64,000 nt of DNA, taken from assembly GCA_019359695.1 (NCBI GenBank), contig JAHHGV010000007.1:62001-126000 (forward strand). The letters run 5' to 3'. Shown in pieces: positions 27,801-35,866 of the stretch (position 1 is its first letter; every line of letters starts with the position of its first letter). Below the pieces are notes generated by a model, which saw only the letters and a program-made list of their open reading frames with translations, had not been told where the DNA came from and searched no databases. Made by a program: the position numbers and the translations under genes. This DNA is from Brasilonema angustatum HA4187-MV1 (GTDB lineage Bacteria; Cyanobacteriota; Cyanobacteriia; Cyanobacteriales; Nostocaceae).

Positions 27801-30723
27801 GTCAGCAGCAGATTTGAACACTCAGCAAGTTTCGCAGATGTCTACTACTCAGTTTGTGCCCCTATTACGGCAGCACTTAGAGTCAAAGTTGCCAAACTAC
27901 ATGATGCCAGCAGCTTTTGTCATTCTAGAAGCACTACCACTTACACCTAATGGTAAGATAGATCGCAAAGCTCTGCTTGTAATGAAAATTGATAGATTTG
28001 ATGTAGAAACAGTTTTTGTTGCACCTCGAGATCCAGTTGAGGAAGTGGTAGCCGGAATTTGGATTCAAGTTCTTGGTTTAGAGCAGTTAAGTGTCTATGA
28101 CAACTTCTTTGAGCTAGGCGGACATTCATTATTAGCTACCCAAGTTATTTCCCGCATACGGAAAGCTTTCGAGGTAGAGTTACCGCTACGCCTCTTATTT
28201 GAATCACCCACAGTAGCTGAATTAGCTAAAAGTATCCGAGAGGTAATCAAGGCAGAACTGGTACAACAACTCCCTCTCATTAATCGCGTCTCCCGAGATG
28301 GAAATTTACCGCTCTCCTTTGCTCAAACCAGACTATGGTTGCTGGATCAATTACAACCAGGTAGCTCTATGTACAACTCAACAGTTGTCGTGCGCCTTGT
28401 TGGTTCTCTGAATGTAGCTGTGCTGGAGCAGGCTTTGACTGAAATTGTATGTCGCCACGAAGCTCTACGTACTACCTTCCCTGCGGTAAATGGACAACCG
28501 TTTCAGGCGATCGCCCCCGCTAGCCTAACTGTGAAACTACCAGTTGTGGACTTGCCGGAGTTACCAGAAGCTGAAAGAGAAGCTTTTGTTCAACAACTGA
28601 CCGCAGAGGAATCCCAACGCACCTTTGATCTAGCCCAAGATCCATTACTGCGATGTACGCTTCTGCACGTCCGCGAGGAAGAGCATATAGTATTATTCAC
28701 CATCCACCATATTGTCTCAGATGGCTGGTCTAGGGGTGTGTTCGTTCGGGAGTTTGCAGCACTGTACGAAGCCTTTTCTACCGGAAAACCCTCCCCACTG
28801 CCAGAACTGCCCATCCAGTATGCAGATTTTGCTGTGTGGCAACGACAGTGGATGCAGGGTAAGGTATTGGAAGCCCAACTTGCTTACTGGAAGAAGCAAT
28901 TGGGTAATAACCTCCCAGTACTGCAATTACCTACAGATCGTCCACGCGCAGAAGTTAAAACCAACCCTTGCGCTACTCAATCCTTCATCATTCCCTTCAA
29001 AGAGTCCAAAGCACTGCAAACACTCGCACGCCAAGAAGGTGTCACCTTATTCATGACCCTGCTGGCAGGTTTTCAGGTGTTACTACAACGCTACACCAGT
29101 CAAGATGACATCGTTGTTGGCACTGATGTTGCTAACCGTAATCAAGCAGAAATGGAATCATTAATTGGCTTTTTTGTCAATCTGCTTGTCTTACGCACCG
29201 ACTTGAGCGGAAACCCCAGTTTCCAGGAATTGCTTAAACGAGTACGCTCTGTAGCATTAGGAGCTTATGCTCATCAAGATTTGCCTTTTGAGGAATTAGT
29301 TAAGGCTTTGCAACCCGAGCGTAATTTGAGCAACACGCCACCACTATTTCAGGTATTATTTGTACTCCAGAACACACCCATGCCACCCTTAGAATTGCCA
29401 GGGCTGACATTAAGCATGTTAGAATTTGAAAACAAAATAGCAAGGTTTGATATAGCGCTATTTCTGACAGAAACAGAGCAGGGTATCTTAGGCGAATGGC
29501 AGTACAACGCTGATCTTTTTGATGCCACCACCATCACTCGTATGACAGACAACTTCCAGACGCTGCTCAACAGCATTGTGTCCCAACCTGATGTCCGAAT
29601 TAACAGTCTAGAAATGCTGACTGACGATGAAATAAAACAACAAACCGTGCAAAAAAGAGAGCGCAAAGTGTCTAAGAGAGAAAAGTTTATTAGCGTTGCT
29701 CCCAAAGCGGTAACTTTATCACAAAAAAGATTAATCAAGACTACTTATCTCCAACCAGGACAAACATTTCCTCTTATAATTCAGCCAAATGCTGACGAGA
29801 TTGATTTTGTGGCTTGGGTTAAGACTAACCAACAATTTATAGAAACAGAATTGTTGAAACATGGAGCTATTCTATTTCGAGGTTTTAATGTAGATTCTGT
29901 CTCAGAATTTGAAAGTGTTGCCCAGGCAATTTGTCCAGACTTATTCGGTGAGTATGGCGACTTACCTCGTGCTGGAGAAAGCGGTAAAGTTTATGGTTCT
30001 ACTCCTTACCCCCCTGATACAGCTATCCTTTTCCACAATGAAAGCTCTCACTTACATCAGTTTCCTTTAAAAATTTGGTTTTTCTGCGTACAACCAGCTA
30101 AGCTTGGTGGAGAAACGCCGATTATAGACTGTCGAAAAGCTTATCAACTCCTCAATTCCAACCTCCGAGAACGATTGGCAGAAAAAAAATTAATGTATAC
30201 TCGTCATTACACAGATGGTCTAGATGTAAGCTGGCAAGATTTCTTTCGCACTAACGACAAATCTATAGTAGAAAATTACTGTCGTCAGGCTGGAATTGAT
30301 TTTGAATGGTATCATAATGATAATTTAGTGACTCGTCAAATTCGTCCAGCAGTCGCAGTACATCCTAAAAGTAGCGAGCGTGTATTTTTCAATCAAATAC
30401 AGTTACACCACATAGCATATTTGGATACAGAAGTTCGAGAATCTCTGTTGTCTTTATTTGGAGAGAAGAAGCTACCACGTAATGTTTATTATGGAGACGG
30501 AACTCCCATAGAAGACGAAGTCATTGCAGAAATTAATGAAGTTTTTCAGCAGTCGAAGACAAGCTTTCCTTGGCAGAAAGGAGACATTTTGATGCTAGAT
30601 AATATGCTTGTTGCACACGGACGCTACCCGTATGAAGGGCTACGTAAGATTGTGGTAGCAATGGGAGAAATGATTCAAAGCCAAGACATTGCACTTGATG
30701 GTATGAAACCAGGAGGTAAATGA
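21808..30723 (+). CDS. NRPS: Interface-A(Asp)-T-C-A(Orn)-T-C-TauD hydroxylase
   Basis: The protein has about 2971 residues. Order: an interface domain (5-430) that is condensation-like but has SLPALCADAATL where HHxxxDG should be; A1 (460-960); T1 (980-1050, LGGHSLL); C (1070-1500, HHIIADGWS); A2 (1527-2060); T2 (2080-2150); C (2165-2600, HHIVSDGWS); a basic linker; and a TauD/SyrP-like hydroxylase (2650-2971) with His2743-x-Glu2745 and His2937. By-eye specificity codes are A1 DLTKIGHVGK (aspartate-like) and A2 DVGEVGSIDK (ornithine-like). There is no epimerisation domain. GGAG lies 7 nt before ATG 21808; another ATG at 21802 is too close to it. The C-terminal C-hydroxylase pair is expected to serve the Asp module of the next NRPS. 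Such a fusion is unusual, because the equivalent genes are separate at both other hydroxylated positions. Confidence 0.93.
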   Translation: MISQMQGFRLSPQQKHLWHLQESDNFPYCSQCAVLIEGNVEIDTLKIALEEVVNRHEILRTNFHCLPGMTIPLQVIGNNDIIWNENHDLSSCTPQEQEEFLSALFDQVHKQPFNLVEGSPLHLSLITLSPSKYVLLISLPALCADAATLKILVQEISQSYAACLQGKELDDEPLQYADLAEWQNELLEGADTEAGRDYWRKQDFSTLTKLKLPFEKQSLEQLEFQPHTQSFTVTSALLEQIDTLTQQYNISVAEFFLASWQILLARLTKQQNLSIGVAYEGRKYQELEKSFGLFTKYLPLILNIEFESSFIDILHKNHACTEQLYKLQDYFTWESLAQSYPNTLGFFPFSFDFEELPGNHVAADVSFSIDRLSTCIERFKVKLSCTRQNDTLSIAFHYDSNLFDVEDIKRLVGQFQTLLASANAHPETAISQLDILSQMERQQLLDLVNNTKRDYPHNKCIHQLFEEQARKTPNKLAIVFEDQQLTYHELNQRANKIAHYLQKQGVGPEVLVGLCVERSLSMIVGLLAILKAGGAYVPLDPALPKEGLALRLQDAQVSLVISHSSLASNFEQITVIYLDRDWETIAQENEVNLNTKVTSENLVYALFTSGSTGRPKGVAIEHRQLLNYLYAIIDRLNLPGGANFVLVSTFAADLGNTVIFPCLCTGGCLHVISYERATDPAALAEYCHRHPIDCLKIVPSHLASLLTSSSPKSILPRKRLILGGEATSWELIEQIQRYAQDCQIFNHYGPTEATVGVLTYQVELGDELDCDPKSKTVPLGRSIPNTQVYVLEENLQPAPIGVSGEIYIGGTTLARCYLNQPQQTGVKFIPNPFSQEEGARLYKTGDRARYLPDGTIEFLGRSDHQVKIRGFRAELGEIEAVLSLHPNVREVVVLVRDSESGQNYLAAYVVPSQESPVLINELRNYMQARLPEYMVPSTFVILKALPLTPNGKVDRQALPEPNQVRSELETSFTNPRTPVEEVLAGIWARVLGTEHVGIHDNFFDLGGHSLLATQVVSQIRETFQVELRLRSLFETPTLAGLAEVIETAVRAGQNLTTTAIERVKREGELALSFAQHRLWFLDQLEPGNPFYNISSALVLKGLLNVLVLEQSFNEIVRRHETLRTSFASANGQPVQVIASTLNITLPIVDLQALPLDKREAEVRQLAKLHARYSFDLTQSPLLKSSLLRLKQDEHILLFTIHHIIADGWSAGLLVNEVAALYESFSHGKLSPLPELPIQYVDFAAWQRQWLQAEVLQSQISYWKKHLEGAPAVLELPTDYPRPAVGTFRGGSYSFEVPVELSQALKKLSQQQGSTLFMILLAAFQTLLWRYTGSEDIVIGSPIANRNRAEIEGLIGFFVNTLVLRTNFAGNPTFEELLTRVREVALGAYAHQDLPFEQLVEELQPRRDLSHTPLFQVMFALQNAPMSALELPGLSLSPLESNSGTAKFDLTLDMTETAQGLVGILEYDTDLFESSTISRMAGHLQTLLQGIVDNPQQLVSELPLLTEPEWQSLLIEWNDTQLEYPQHQCIHQLFEAQVELTPDAVALVFESEQLTYCELNARTNQLAHHLQLLGVRPEVLVGICVERSLNMIIGLLGILKAGGAYVPLDPTYPKERLAFMLKDACVSMLLTQQKLLESLPVHDTRVVCLDKDWQVISRNNEANLVNIATFHNLAYVVYTSGSTGKSKGVAINHCSLINAYQAWENAYRLRSVTSHLQMASFSFDVFSGDLIRALCSGAKLVLCPREWLLEPEKLYKLMRQEKIDSAEFVPGVMRNLVQYLEKTKQDLHFMRLLVVGSDSFYLQEYKEFKHLCGSDTRLINSYGVSEATIDSTYFESEKVNFPVNGLVPIGRPFANTQTYILDSHLQLVPIGVTGELHIGGVGLARGYINREDLTSQKFIPNPFEHSQFPISYSPFNRLYKTGDLARYLPNGNIELLGRIDHQVKIRGFRIELGEIEALLNQHSAVREAVVISIDVSDYKRLVAYVVPNLKSDVVVEGQMSAADLNTQQVSQMSTTQFVPLLRQHLESKLPNYMMPAAFVILEALPLTPNGKIDRKALLVMKIDRFDVETVFVAPRDPVEEVVAGIWIQVLGLEQLSVYDNFFELGGHSLLATQVISRIRKAFEVELPLRLLFESPTVAELAKSIREVIKAELVQQLPLINRVSRDGNLPLSFAQTRLWLLDQLQPGSSMYNSTVVVRLVGSLNVAVLEQALTEIVCRHEALRTTFPAVNGQPFQAIAPASLTVKLPVVDLPELPEAEREAFVQQLTAEESQRTFDLAQDPLLRCTLLHVREEEHIVLFTIHHIVSDGWSRGVFVREFAALYEAFSTGKPSPLPELPIQYADFAVWQRQWMQGKVLEAQLAYWKKQLGNNLPVLQLPTDRPRAEVKTNPCATQSFIIPFKESKALQTLARQEGVTLFMTLLAGFQVLLQRYTSQDDIVVGTDVANRNQAEMESLIGFFVNLLVLRTDLSGNPSFQELLKRVRSVALGAYAHQDLPFEELVKALQPERNLSNTPPLFQVLFVLQNTPMPPLELPGLTLSMLEFENKIARFDIALFLTETEQGILGEWQYNADLFDATTITRMTDNFQTLLNSIVSQPDVRINSLEMLTDDEIKQQTVQKRERKVSKREKFISVAPKAVTLSQKRLIKTTYLQPGQTFPLIIQPNADEIDFVAWVKTNQQFIETELLKHGAILFRGFNVDSVSEFESVAQAICPDLFGEYGDLPRAGESGKVYGSTPYPPDTAILFHNESSHLHQFPLKIWFFCVQPAKLGGETPIIDCRKAYQLLNSNLRERLAEKKLMYTRHYTDGLDVSWQDFFRTNDKSIVENYCRQAGIDFEWYHNDNLVTRQIRPAVAVHPKSSERVFFNQIQLHHIAYLDTEVRESLLSLFGEKKLPRNVYYGDGTPIEDEVIAEINEVFQQSKTSFPWQKGDILMLDNMLVAHGRYPYEGLRKIVVAMGEMIQSQDIALDGMKPGGK

Positions 30724-30921
30724 TAACTTACGCTACTATTAACCAGGGTAAACGTATCGCAATTTGAGTTGACAAGTATAAAGTAGTGTATTGTCTTTGA
30801 AAAGGATCTATCTCAGATCGGGGGCAGTCTCATGGCATCAGGAAAATATGAAAATGTTGTCAGTGTTCTGTAGATATGCTTGCGATCATACGATCATCTT
30901 TGCATTGAATTAGGAGTAACA

Positions 30922-31296
30922 ATGAAAAATAGCAATAACTCTCAAATACCGCATGCTGACCGAGTGAGCAACCTATCAAAAGAAGAATTTATACAAAAGT
31001 ACGGAATACCTAATAAACCTGTAATAATTTTAGATATTATGGATAATTGGAAAGCGAAGACGTGTTGGACACCAGAGTTTTTTAAATCCAAGTATGGTGC
31101 TATCCATGTGACCACTGTGAAACAAACTGAGACAACAGATGAGCAATGTACAATGAGATTGGGTGAGTATATCGATTATATGGAAAGCAGTGAAGAAGAA
31201 AATCCTTATTATTTAAGGTTTCAGGCGAAAAATTATGCAAGTTAAATGTGGAACAGCTTAGCAATGGGTGAAATGATTTTTAGTCAAGATACTTAA
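30922..31296 (+). pseudogene. Decayed cupin_8/JmjC-like hydroxylase fragment joined to a TauD C-terminal remnant
   Basis: AGGAG precedes ATG 30922. The 107-codon frame reads like the N-terminus of a cupin_8 (JmjC-like) hydroxylase: LSKEEFIQKYGIPNKPVIIL, WTPEFFKSKYG, GEYIDYMES and PYYLR. It then stops at TAA 31243-31245, well before the family's roughly 300 residues and its iron-binding motifs. In the same frame after the stop, LAMGEMIFSQDT ends at TAA 31294-31296. This copies the C-terminus of the fused TauD hydroxylase just upstream (VVAMGEMIQSQDIA). The simplest reading is a deletion that joined a cupin gene to the end of a hydroxylase gene. A functional short protein is unlikely. Confidence 0.6.
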
Positions 31297-31300
31297 GGAA

Positions 31301-31317
31301 CTGCGTTAGCGAAGCAG
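31301..31317. repeat. Short palindromic element CTGCGTTAGCGAAGCAG
   Basis: CTGC and GCAG arms enclose GTTAGCGAA just after the decayed hydroxylase remnant. GCGTTAGCGAAGC-type words resemble the small dispersed palindromes common in Nostocales genomes. Only one copy is evident here, so family membership is uncertain. Confidence 0.3.
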
Positions 31318-31461
31318 GATGTTATCGCTTGAATAAACTAAAGACTATAAACAAAGCAATTAACTAGACTTGATATGACAATACAATCACTGTTAAAGAA
31401 TCAAAAATATTGTTTTATTGTCAAATAAAATTTGAAGTTCTACAAAAAAAGGAGTATAATC

Positions 31462-32334
31462 ATGAGAAATAAAATGGAGTCACTAGGAATCAGCACTGGA
31501 AAGATAATCTATAGTTGTGACGATTCCCAAGATATTCTTAGCCTTTCTGTAGCGAAAATTATAGAGCTATTTAAATCATCTGGGGTTCTTCTTTTTCGAG
31601 GATTTAAAGTCACTCATGAACAAATGAAAACGTTTGCAGAACAATTCAGTTCTAAATTCATTCAACATTTTACAAGACCCCAGGTTGATTCGGATAGATT
31701 TGTTCAATTTGTAGACGCAGGAATGGGTAGTAGTGATCTTCATAGCGAACACGCATATTCTCCCTTTCGCCCCGACGTTATTTACTTTTGCTGTGCTGTA
31801 CCAGCAGCACAAGGTGGTGAAACTACATTCTGTGATGGCGTTCGAGTGTGGGAGGAACTGAGTGAAGAAACGAGACAGTTATTTCTTTCAAAAAAACTAA
31901 AGTTTTCTTTTGAAGAAATCTCGGCAGATATATTAAAGAGAGTTGCTGGGTCAGAGACTACCACAGCTAATATTAAGCGAATACTGGATAGTTTTGAGGG
32001 TGTGAAATATCAGTTCAAGGAAGATAGCTCTATTTCAATGGAATATGTTTGCTCATCTGTAGTTAAAACCAAATATTGTCACCAAAATGCGTTTGCGAAC
32101 AGCATTTTGGGGACTTACGCAGACAACGGAAAAGTAACTTTTGAAGACGGTTCAATTGTCCCAGATGAAGTGATCGACGAAATCGAGAAAGTCACAGACA
32201 GCTTGATGGAGACAATACCGTGGCAAGCAGGCGATTTGGCGATGATTGATAATTCAAGATTTATGCATGGTCGCAAAGAATTTAACGATAATCGACGGCA
32301 GGTTTTTAGTACTCTAAGTAATCTTCAGTTTTAA
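31462..32334 (+). CDS. Additional stand-alone TauD/clavaminate-synthase-like dioxygenase
   Basis: The protein has about 290 residues. AAGGAG lies 7 nt before ATG 31462; an in-frame TTG at 31432 is less likely. The iron triad is His94-x-Glu96 (DLHSEHAYS) and His269 (FMHGRKEF), followed by an Arg-rich 2-oxoglutarate-binding segment (NDNRRQVF). It is shorter and clearly different from the three Asp-hydroxylase copies. It lacks their TRQ/TRAVRPA-HPKTGE block and has a unique middle (EEISADILKRVAGSETTTANIKRIL). It therefore probably acts on another residue or on a free amino acid. Ornithine or threonine, both predicted in the product, are candidates by inference only. It lies between the decayed cupin gene and the next NRPS. 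Confidence 0.8.
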   Translation: MRNKMESLGISTGKIIYSCDDSQDILSLSVAKIIELFKSSGVLLFRGFKVTHEQMKTFAEQFSSKFIQHFTRPQVDSDRFVQFVDAGMGSSDLHSEHAYSPFRPDVIYFCCAVPAAQGGETTFCDGVRVWEELSEETRQLFLSKKLKFSFEEISADILKRVAGSETTTANIKRILDSFEGVKYQFKEDSSISMEYVCSSVVKTKYCHQNAFANSILGTYADNGKVTFEDGSIVPDEVIDEIEKVTDSLMETIPWQAGDLAMIDNSRFMHGRKEFNDNRRQVFSTLSNLQF

Positions 32335-32545
32335 TATACCCTACCGTAACTCGTGTGAAAATTGTCATGTATCTAAAAGCTGAGGGGCAGTGTTACAAAG
32401 TCAGGGTATTTAACCTCTGTGGGATTATTATAAACAGCACTTAAGTGACAATTTGCTTGTATTGAACCTGCTAACTGATCGTTCGCAATAGCCAGTTCAA
32501 ATTTTCAAAGGTATTTGTACTTCGTGGAAGGGAAGGAGGAAGTAA

Positions 32546-35500
32546 ATGATGACTGACACTATTAAAGGTTTTAGGCTGTCTCCCCATCAGAAACGTCTTT
32601 GGTTCTTGCAGCAAGATAGTTCTGCTTACTTAACTCAAGGTGCTATTCTGATACGAGGCAATCTTCAACCAAATATTTTAAAAGCAGGATTACAGCAAGT
32701 CGTCAATCGCCATGAAATTCTTAGGACAAATTTGTGTCGTTTGCCTAGTATCAAGACTCCTGTCATGGTTGTTGCCGATACCAGTTTTCCTTTCTGGCAA
32801 GATATTGATTTAAGTCATAGTCATGAGCAGGAACAGTTATCCAAAATTGAGGATCTTTTTCAGCAGGCGAGACACCAAGGCTTTAACTTTGATCAAGGTT
32901 CAATATTGCGTTTGTCTTTACTGAAACTGTCACAAAAATCGTATATTCTACTTGTCTCCTTGCCTGCACTTTGTGCAGATTCCTGGACAATCAATAATCT
33001 ATTTAATGAAATTAGTCATTCATATTCTAATTGTTTAGAAGATAAGGAATTATGTGATGAAGTTGTGCAATACCTGCAATTTTCCGAATGGCAAAATCAA
33101 TTACTCGAAGACGAAGATGCAGAGGCGGCTAAGAAATACTGGCAAGAGCAAAAGCTTCCTTCCCAAGCTACATTAAAACTGCCTTTTGAAAGCCAACCTT
33201 CAAAACAATCACAATTCCAGCCAGAGTGTTTGCGACTGGCGATCGCTCCCGAACTAACAGCCAAAATTGAAACTTTAGCCCAAAAATATAATACTTCCAC
33301 TGCTGTCGTCTTACTAGCTTGCTGGCAAGTCTTGATTTGGCGACTGACAGCACAGCCAGATATTGTTATCGGTATGGCTTGCGATCGCAGAGATTATGAA
33401 GAACTACAATATTTACTAGGACTTGTTGCTACCTGGTTGCCAATTAAAAGCCATTTGACACCAGACTTACGCTTTAAAGAACTTTTAGAACTAGCAGAAC
33501 AAACTATAGAGGCTGGTTCAGAATGGCAAGATTATTTTGTTCCAGAACCACTAGAAAATAATAATACACTAGCTTTTCCTATTGGTTTCGAGTTTGAGCA
33601 ACTACCGGAACAACTCATTGCTGCTGGTGTCTCATTTTATCTTGACAAATATTACAGTTGTATTGAACCTTTTAAAGTAAAACTTACTTGTACTCAAGGC
33701 AATAATTTGCTTACAGCAGAATTTTATTATGATGTCAACTATTTTTCGGCTGATGCTATTGAGCGTTTAGCTGGACAGTTTAAAACTTTATTAAGCAGTG
33801 CAATTGCAAATTCAGATAAGAAAATTAGTCAATTAGAGATTCTTAGCGAAAGCGATCGCCAACAATTACTAGTTAAGTTTAACCAAACGCAGATTAATTA
33901 TCCACTAGACAAGTGTATTCACCAACTCTTTGAAGAACAAGCACAAAAAACACCCAATAGCATTGCCGTTATATTTGAAGACCAGCAACTGACCTATACA
34001 GAGCTTAACCGAAAAGCCAATCAACTAGCTCATTACTTGCAAACGCTGGGAGTAAAGCCAGAAGTTTTAGTTGGGCTTTGCGTAGAGCGATCCTCTGAAA
34101 TGACTATTGGACTTTTGGGCATCCTCAAAGCTGGTGGAGCATACTTACCCTTAGATCCAGCATTACCAAAGGAGAATCTTGCCTTCCGGTTGCAGGATGC
34201 CCAAGTACCAGTGCTATTGACACAACAGCGATTAGTAGATACTCTACCAACAGATGCATCGCAGATCGTCTGCTTAGATACGGACTGGGATATTATTGCT
34301 CACTACAGTGATGAAAATCCCACAAGTGTTGTGACAAGTGAAAATCTGGTCTATGTATTGTTCACCTCTGGCTCAACTGGTACACCAAAAGGGGTGGCGA
34401 TTGAACATCGACAACTGCTAAATTACCTCAACGGAATCATAGATAAGTTGAATTTATCAACAACAACCAACTTCGCTACTGTTTCCACCCTTGCAGCAGA
34501 TTTGGGTAATACTGTTATCTTTTCTTCTCTTTGTACTGGAGGGTGTCTGCATGTGTTATCTACCGAGTGTGCTACTGACTCAACAGTCCTAGGAAAATAC
34601 TGCCGCAAACATCCCATTGACTGTCTCAAAATTGTACCCTCCCACCTTGCGACTCTGCTTGCATCTGCACCATCCGAGTCCATTTTGCCCCGCGCCAGAC
34701 TGATTCTTGGTGGTGAAGCAGCAAGTTGGGAACTAATTGAGCAAATCCAAGCTTCTGCACCAGACTGCCTTATCTTCAATCACTACGGTCCCACAGAAGC
34801 TACCGTGGGGGTTACTACTTTCGCCGTTGGGGATAAACAAGCTAACTATAGTTCACAAGCAGTTCCACTTGGTCGTCCACTTGCTAACACGCAGATTTAT
34901 TTGCTTGATGAGCAACTGCAACCTGTGCCCATAGGTGTCCCAGGTGAATTATACATCGGCGGTGCTTGTTTAGCTCGCGGCTATCTGAATCGGTCTGAGC
35001 TAACAGCACAACGGTTCATTCCCAATCCCTTTGCACAGACGGGATTGATTGCATCTGAGTCAGGATCGCGCTTATACAAAACTGGTGATCAGGCACGCTA
35101 CTTAAGCGACGGCAATATTGAGTTTCTTGGACGGGTTGATCATCAAGTCAAAGTCAGGGGTTTCCGTATTGAGCTAGGAGAAATTGAGAGCATACTATGT
35201 CAACACCCGCAAGTACAACAGGCTGTAATTACAGCTTGGGAAAAAGAATTGAGTAACCAGTACTTGGTAGGTTATATTGTTCCTAAGCACAAACAAACAC
35301 TTAGTGTTAGTGAACTGCACAAATTCCTAAGACACAAGCTGCCGGAATACATGGTGCCCTCAACTTTCGTGATGTTGAAGGCTCTACCACTTACGCCTAA
35401 TGGAAAAGTCAACCGTAACGCGCTACCAGAACCAGACGATCATCGTCCAGAATTAGAAGCAACTTATGAACCACCTCGAACTGAAGTAGAGCAAACCATC

Positions 35501-35788
35501 GCTAATATTTGGCAGCAGATGCTTCATGTTGAAAAGGTGGGCATTCATGATAATTTCTTCGACCTTGGTGGTCATTCATTACTTCTTGTTCAAATTCATG
35601 CCAAATTACGAGAAGTTTTAAATACAAATATATCAATAGTTAATTTGTTTGAATATCCAACTATAAACTCCCTGGCGAAATATTTAACACAAGAACAAAC
35701 TGAAATATCAACATCTTCTTTTGAGGAAAGCGATAAACGAGCACAAAGCCGCATTGCCTCAAGGCAGTCAAGAGCAGCATCTCGGTAA
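32546..35788 (+). CDS. NRPS module: Interface-A(Asp)-T
   Basis: The protein has 1080 residues. The interface domain (about 5-430) keeps the condensation fold landmarks (RLSPHQKRLWFLQ, VVNRHEILRTNL), but SLPALCADSWTI replaces the catalytic HHxxxDG, so it should not form peptide bonds. The A domain (456-960) has YVLFTSGSTGTPKGVA and code DLTKIGHVGK, identical by eye to that of the first Asp module. The T domain carries LGGHSLL near residue 1010. The tail is basic (SRIASRQSRAASR). AAGGAGG stands just before ATG 32546. The C domain and hydroxylase needed for this module are the last two domains of the 21.8-30.7 kb protein, so this position is predicted to become beta-hydroxy-Asp. The next protein is a PKS. 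Confidence 0.92.
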   Translation: MMTDTIKGFRLSPHQKRLWFLQQDSSAYLTQGAILIRGNLQPNILKAGLQQVVNRHEILRTNLCRLPSIKTPVMVVADTSFPFWQDIDLSHSHEQEQLSKIEDLFQQARHQGFNFDQGSILRLSLLKLSQKSYILLVSLPALCADSWTINNLFNEISHSYSNCLEDKELCDEVVQYLQFSEWQNQLLEDEDAEAAKKYWQEQKLPSQATLKLPFESQPSKQSQFQPECLRLAIAPELTAKIETLAQKYNTSTAVVLLACWQVLIWRLTAQPDIVIGMACDRRDYEELQYLLGLVATWLPIKSHLTPDLRFKELLELAEQTIEAGSEWQDYFVPEPLENNNTLAFPIGFEFEQLPEQLIAAGVSFYLDKYYSCIEPFKVKLTCTQGNNLLTAEFYYDVNYFSADAIERLAGQFKTLLSSAIANSDKKISQLEILSESDRQQLLVKFNQTQINYPLDKCIHQLFEEQAQKTPNSIAVIFEDQQLTYTELNRKANQLAHYLQTLGVKPEVLVGLCVERSSEMTIGLLGILKAGGAYLPLDPALPKENLAFRLQDAQVPVLLTQQRLVDTLPTDASQIVCLDTDWDIIAHYSDENPTSVVTSENLVYVLFTSGSTGTPKGVAIEHRQLLNYLNGIIDKLNLSTTTNFATVSTLAADLGNTVIFSSLCTGGCLHVLSTECATDSTVLGKYCRKHPIDCLKIVPSHLATLLASAPSESILPRARLILGGEAASWELIEQIQASAPDCLIFNHYGPTEATVGVTTFAVGDKQANYSSQAVPLGRPLANTQIYLLDEQLQPVPIGVPGELYIGGACLARGYLNRSELTAQRFIPNPFAQTGLIASESGSRLYKTGDQARYLSDGNIEFLGRVDHQVKVRGFRIELGEIESILCQHPQVQQAVITAWEKELSNQYLVGYIVPKHKQTLSVSELHKFLRHKLPEYMVPSTFVMLKALPLTPNGKVNRNALPEPDDHRPELEATYEPPRTEVEQTIANIWQQMLHVEKVGIHDNFFDLGGHSLLLVQIHAKLREVLNTNISIVNLFEYPTINSLAKYLTQEQTEISTSSFEESDKRAQSRIASRQSRAASR

Positions 35789-35866
35789 AATTATCTAATT
35801 TATAAACAGAATTTAGGATAAATACCTAAATAACCATCAGTGCAAATCATCAAGAAGGAAATTGTC

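Noticed and set aside
30769-30800. TTGACA promoter-like hexamer before the decayed cupin gene
   Set aside because: No acceptable -10 element at 16-18 bp; left out as a promoter call.
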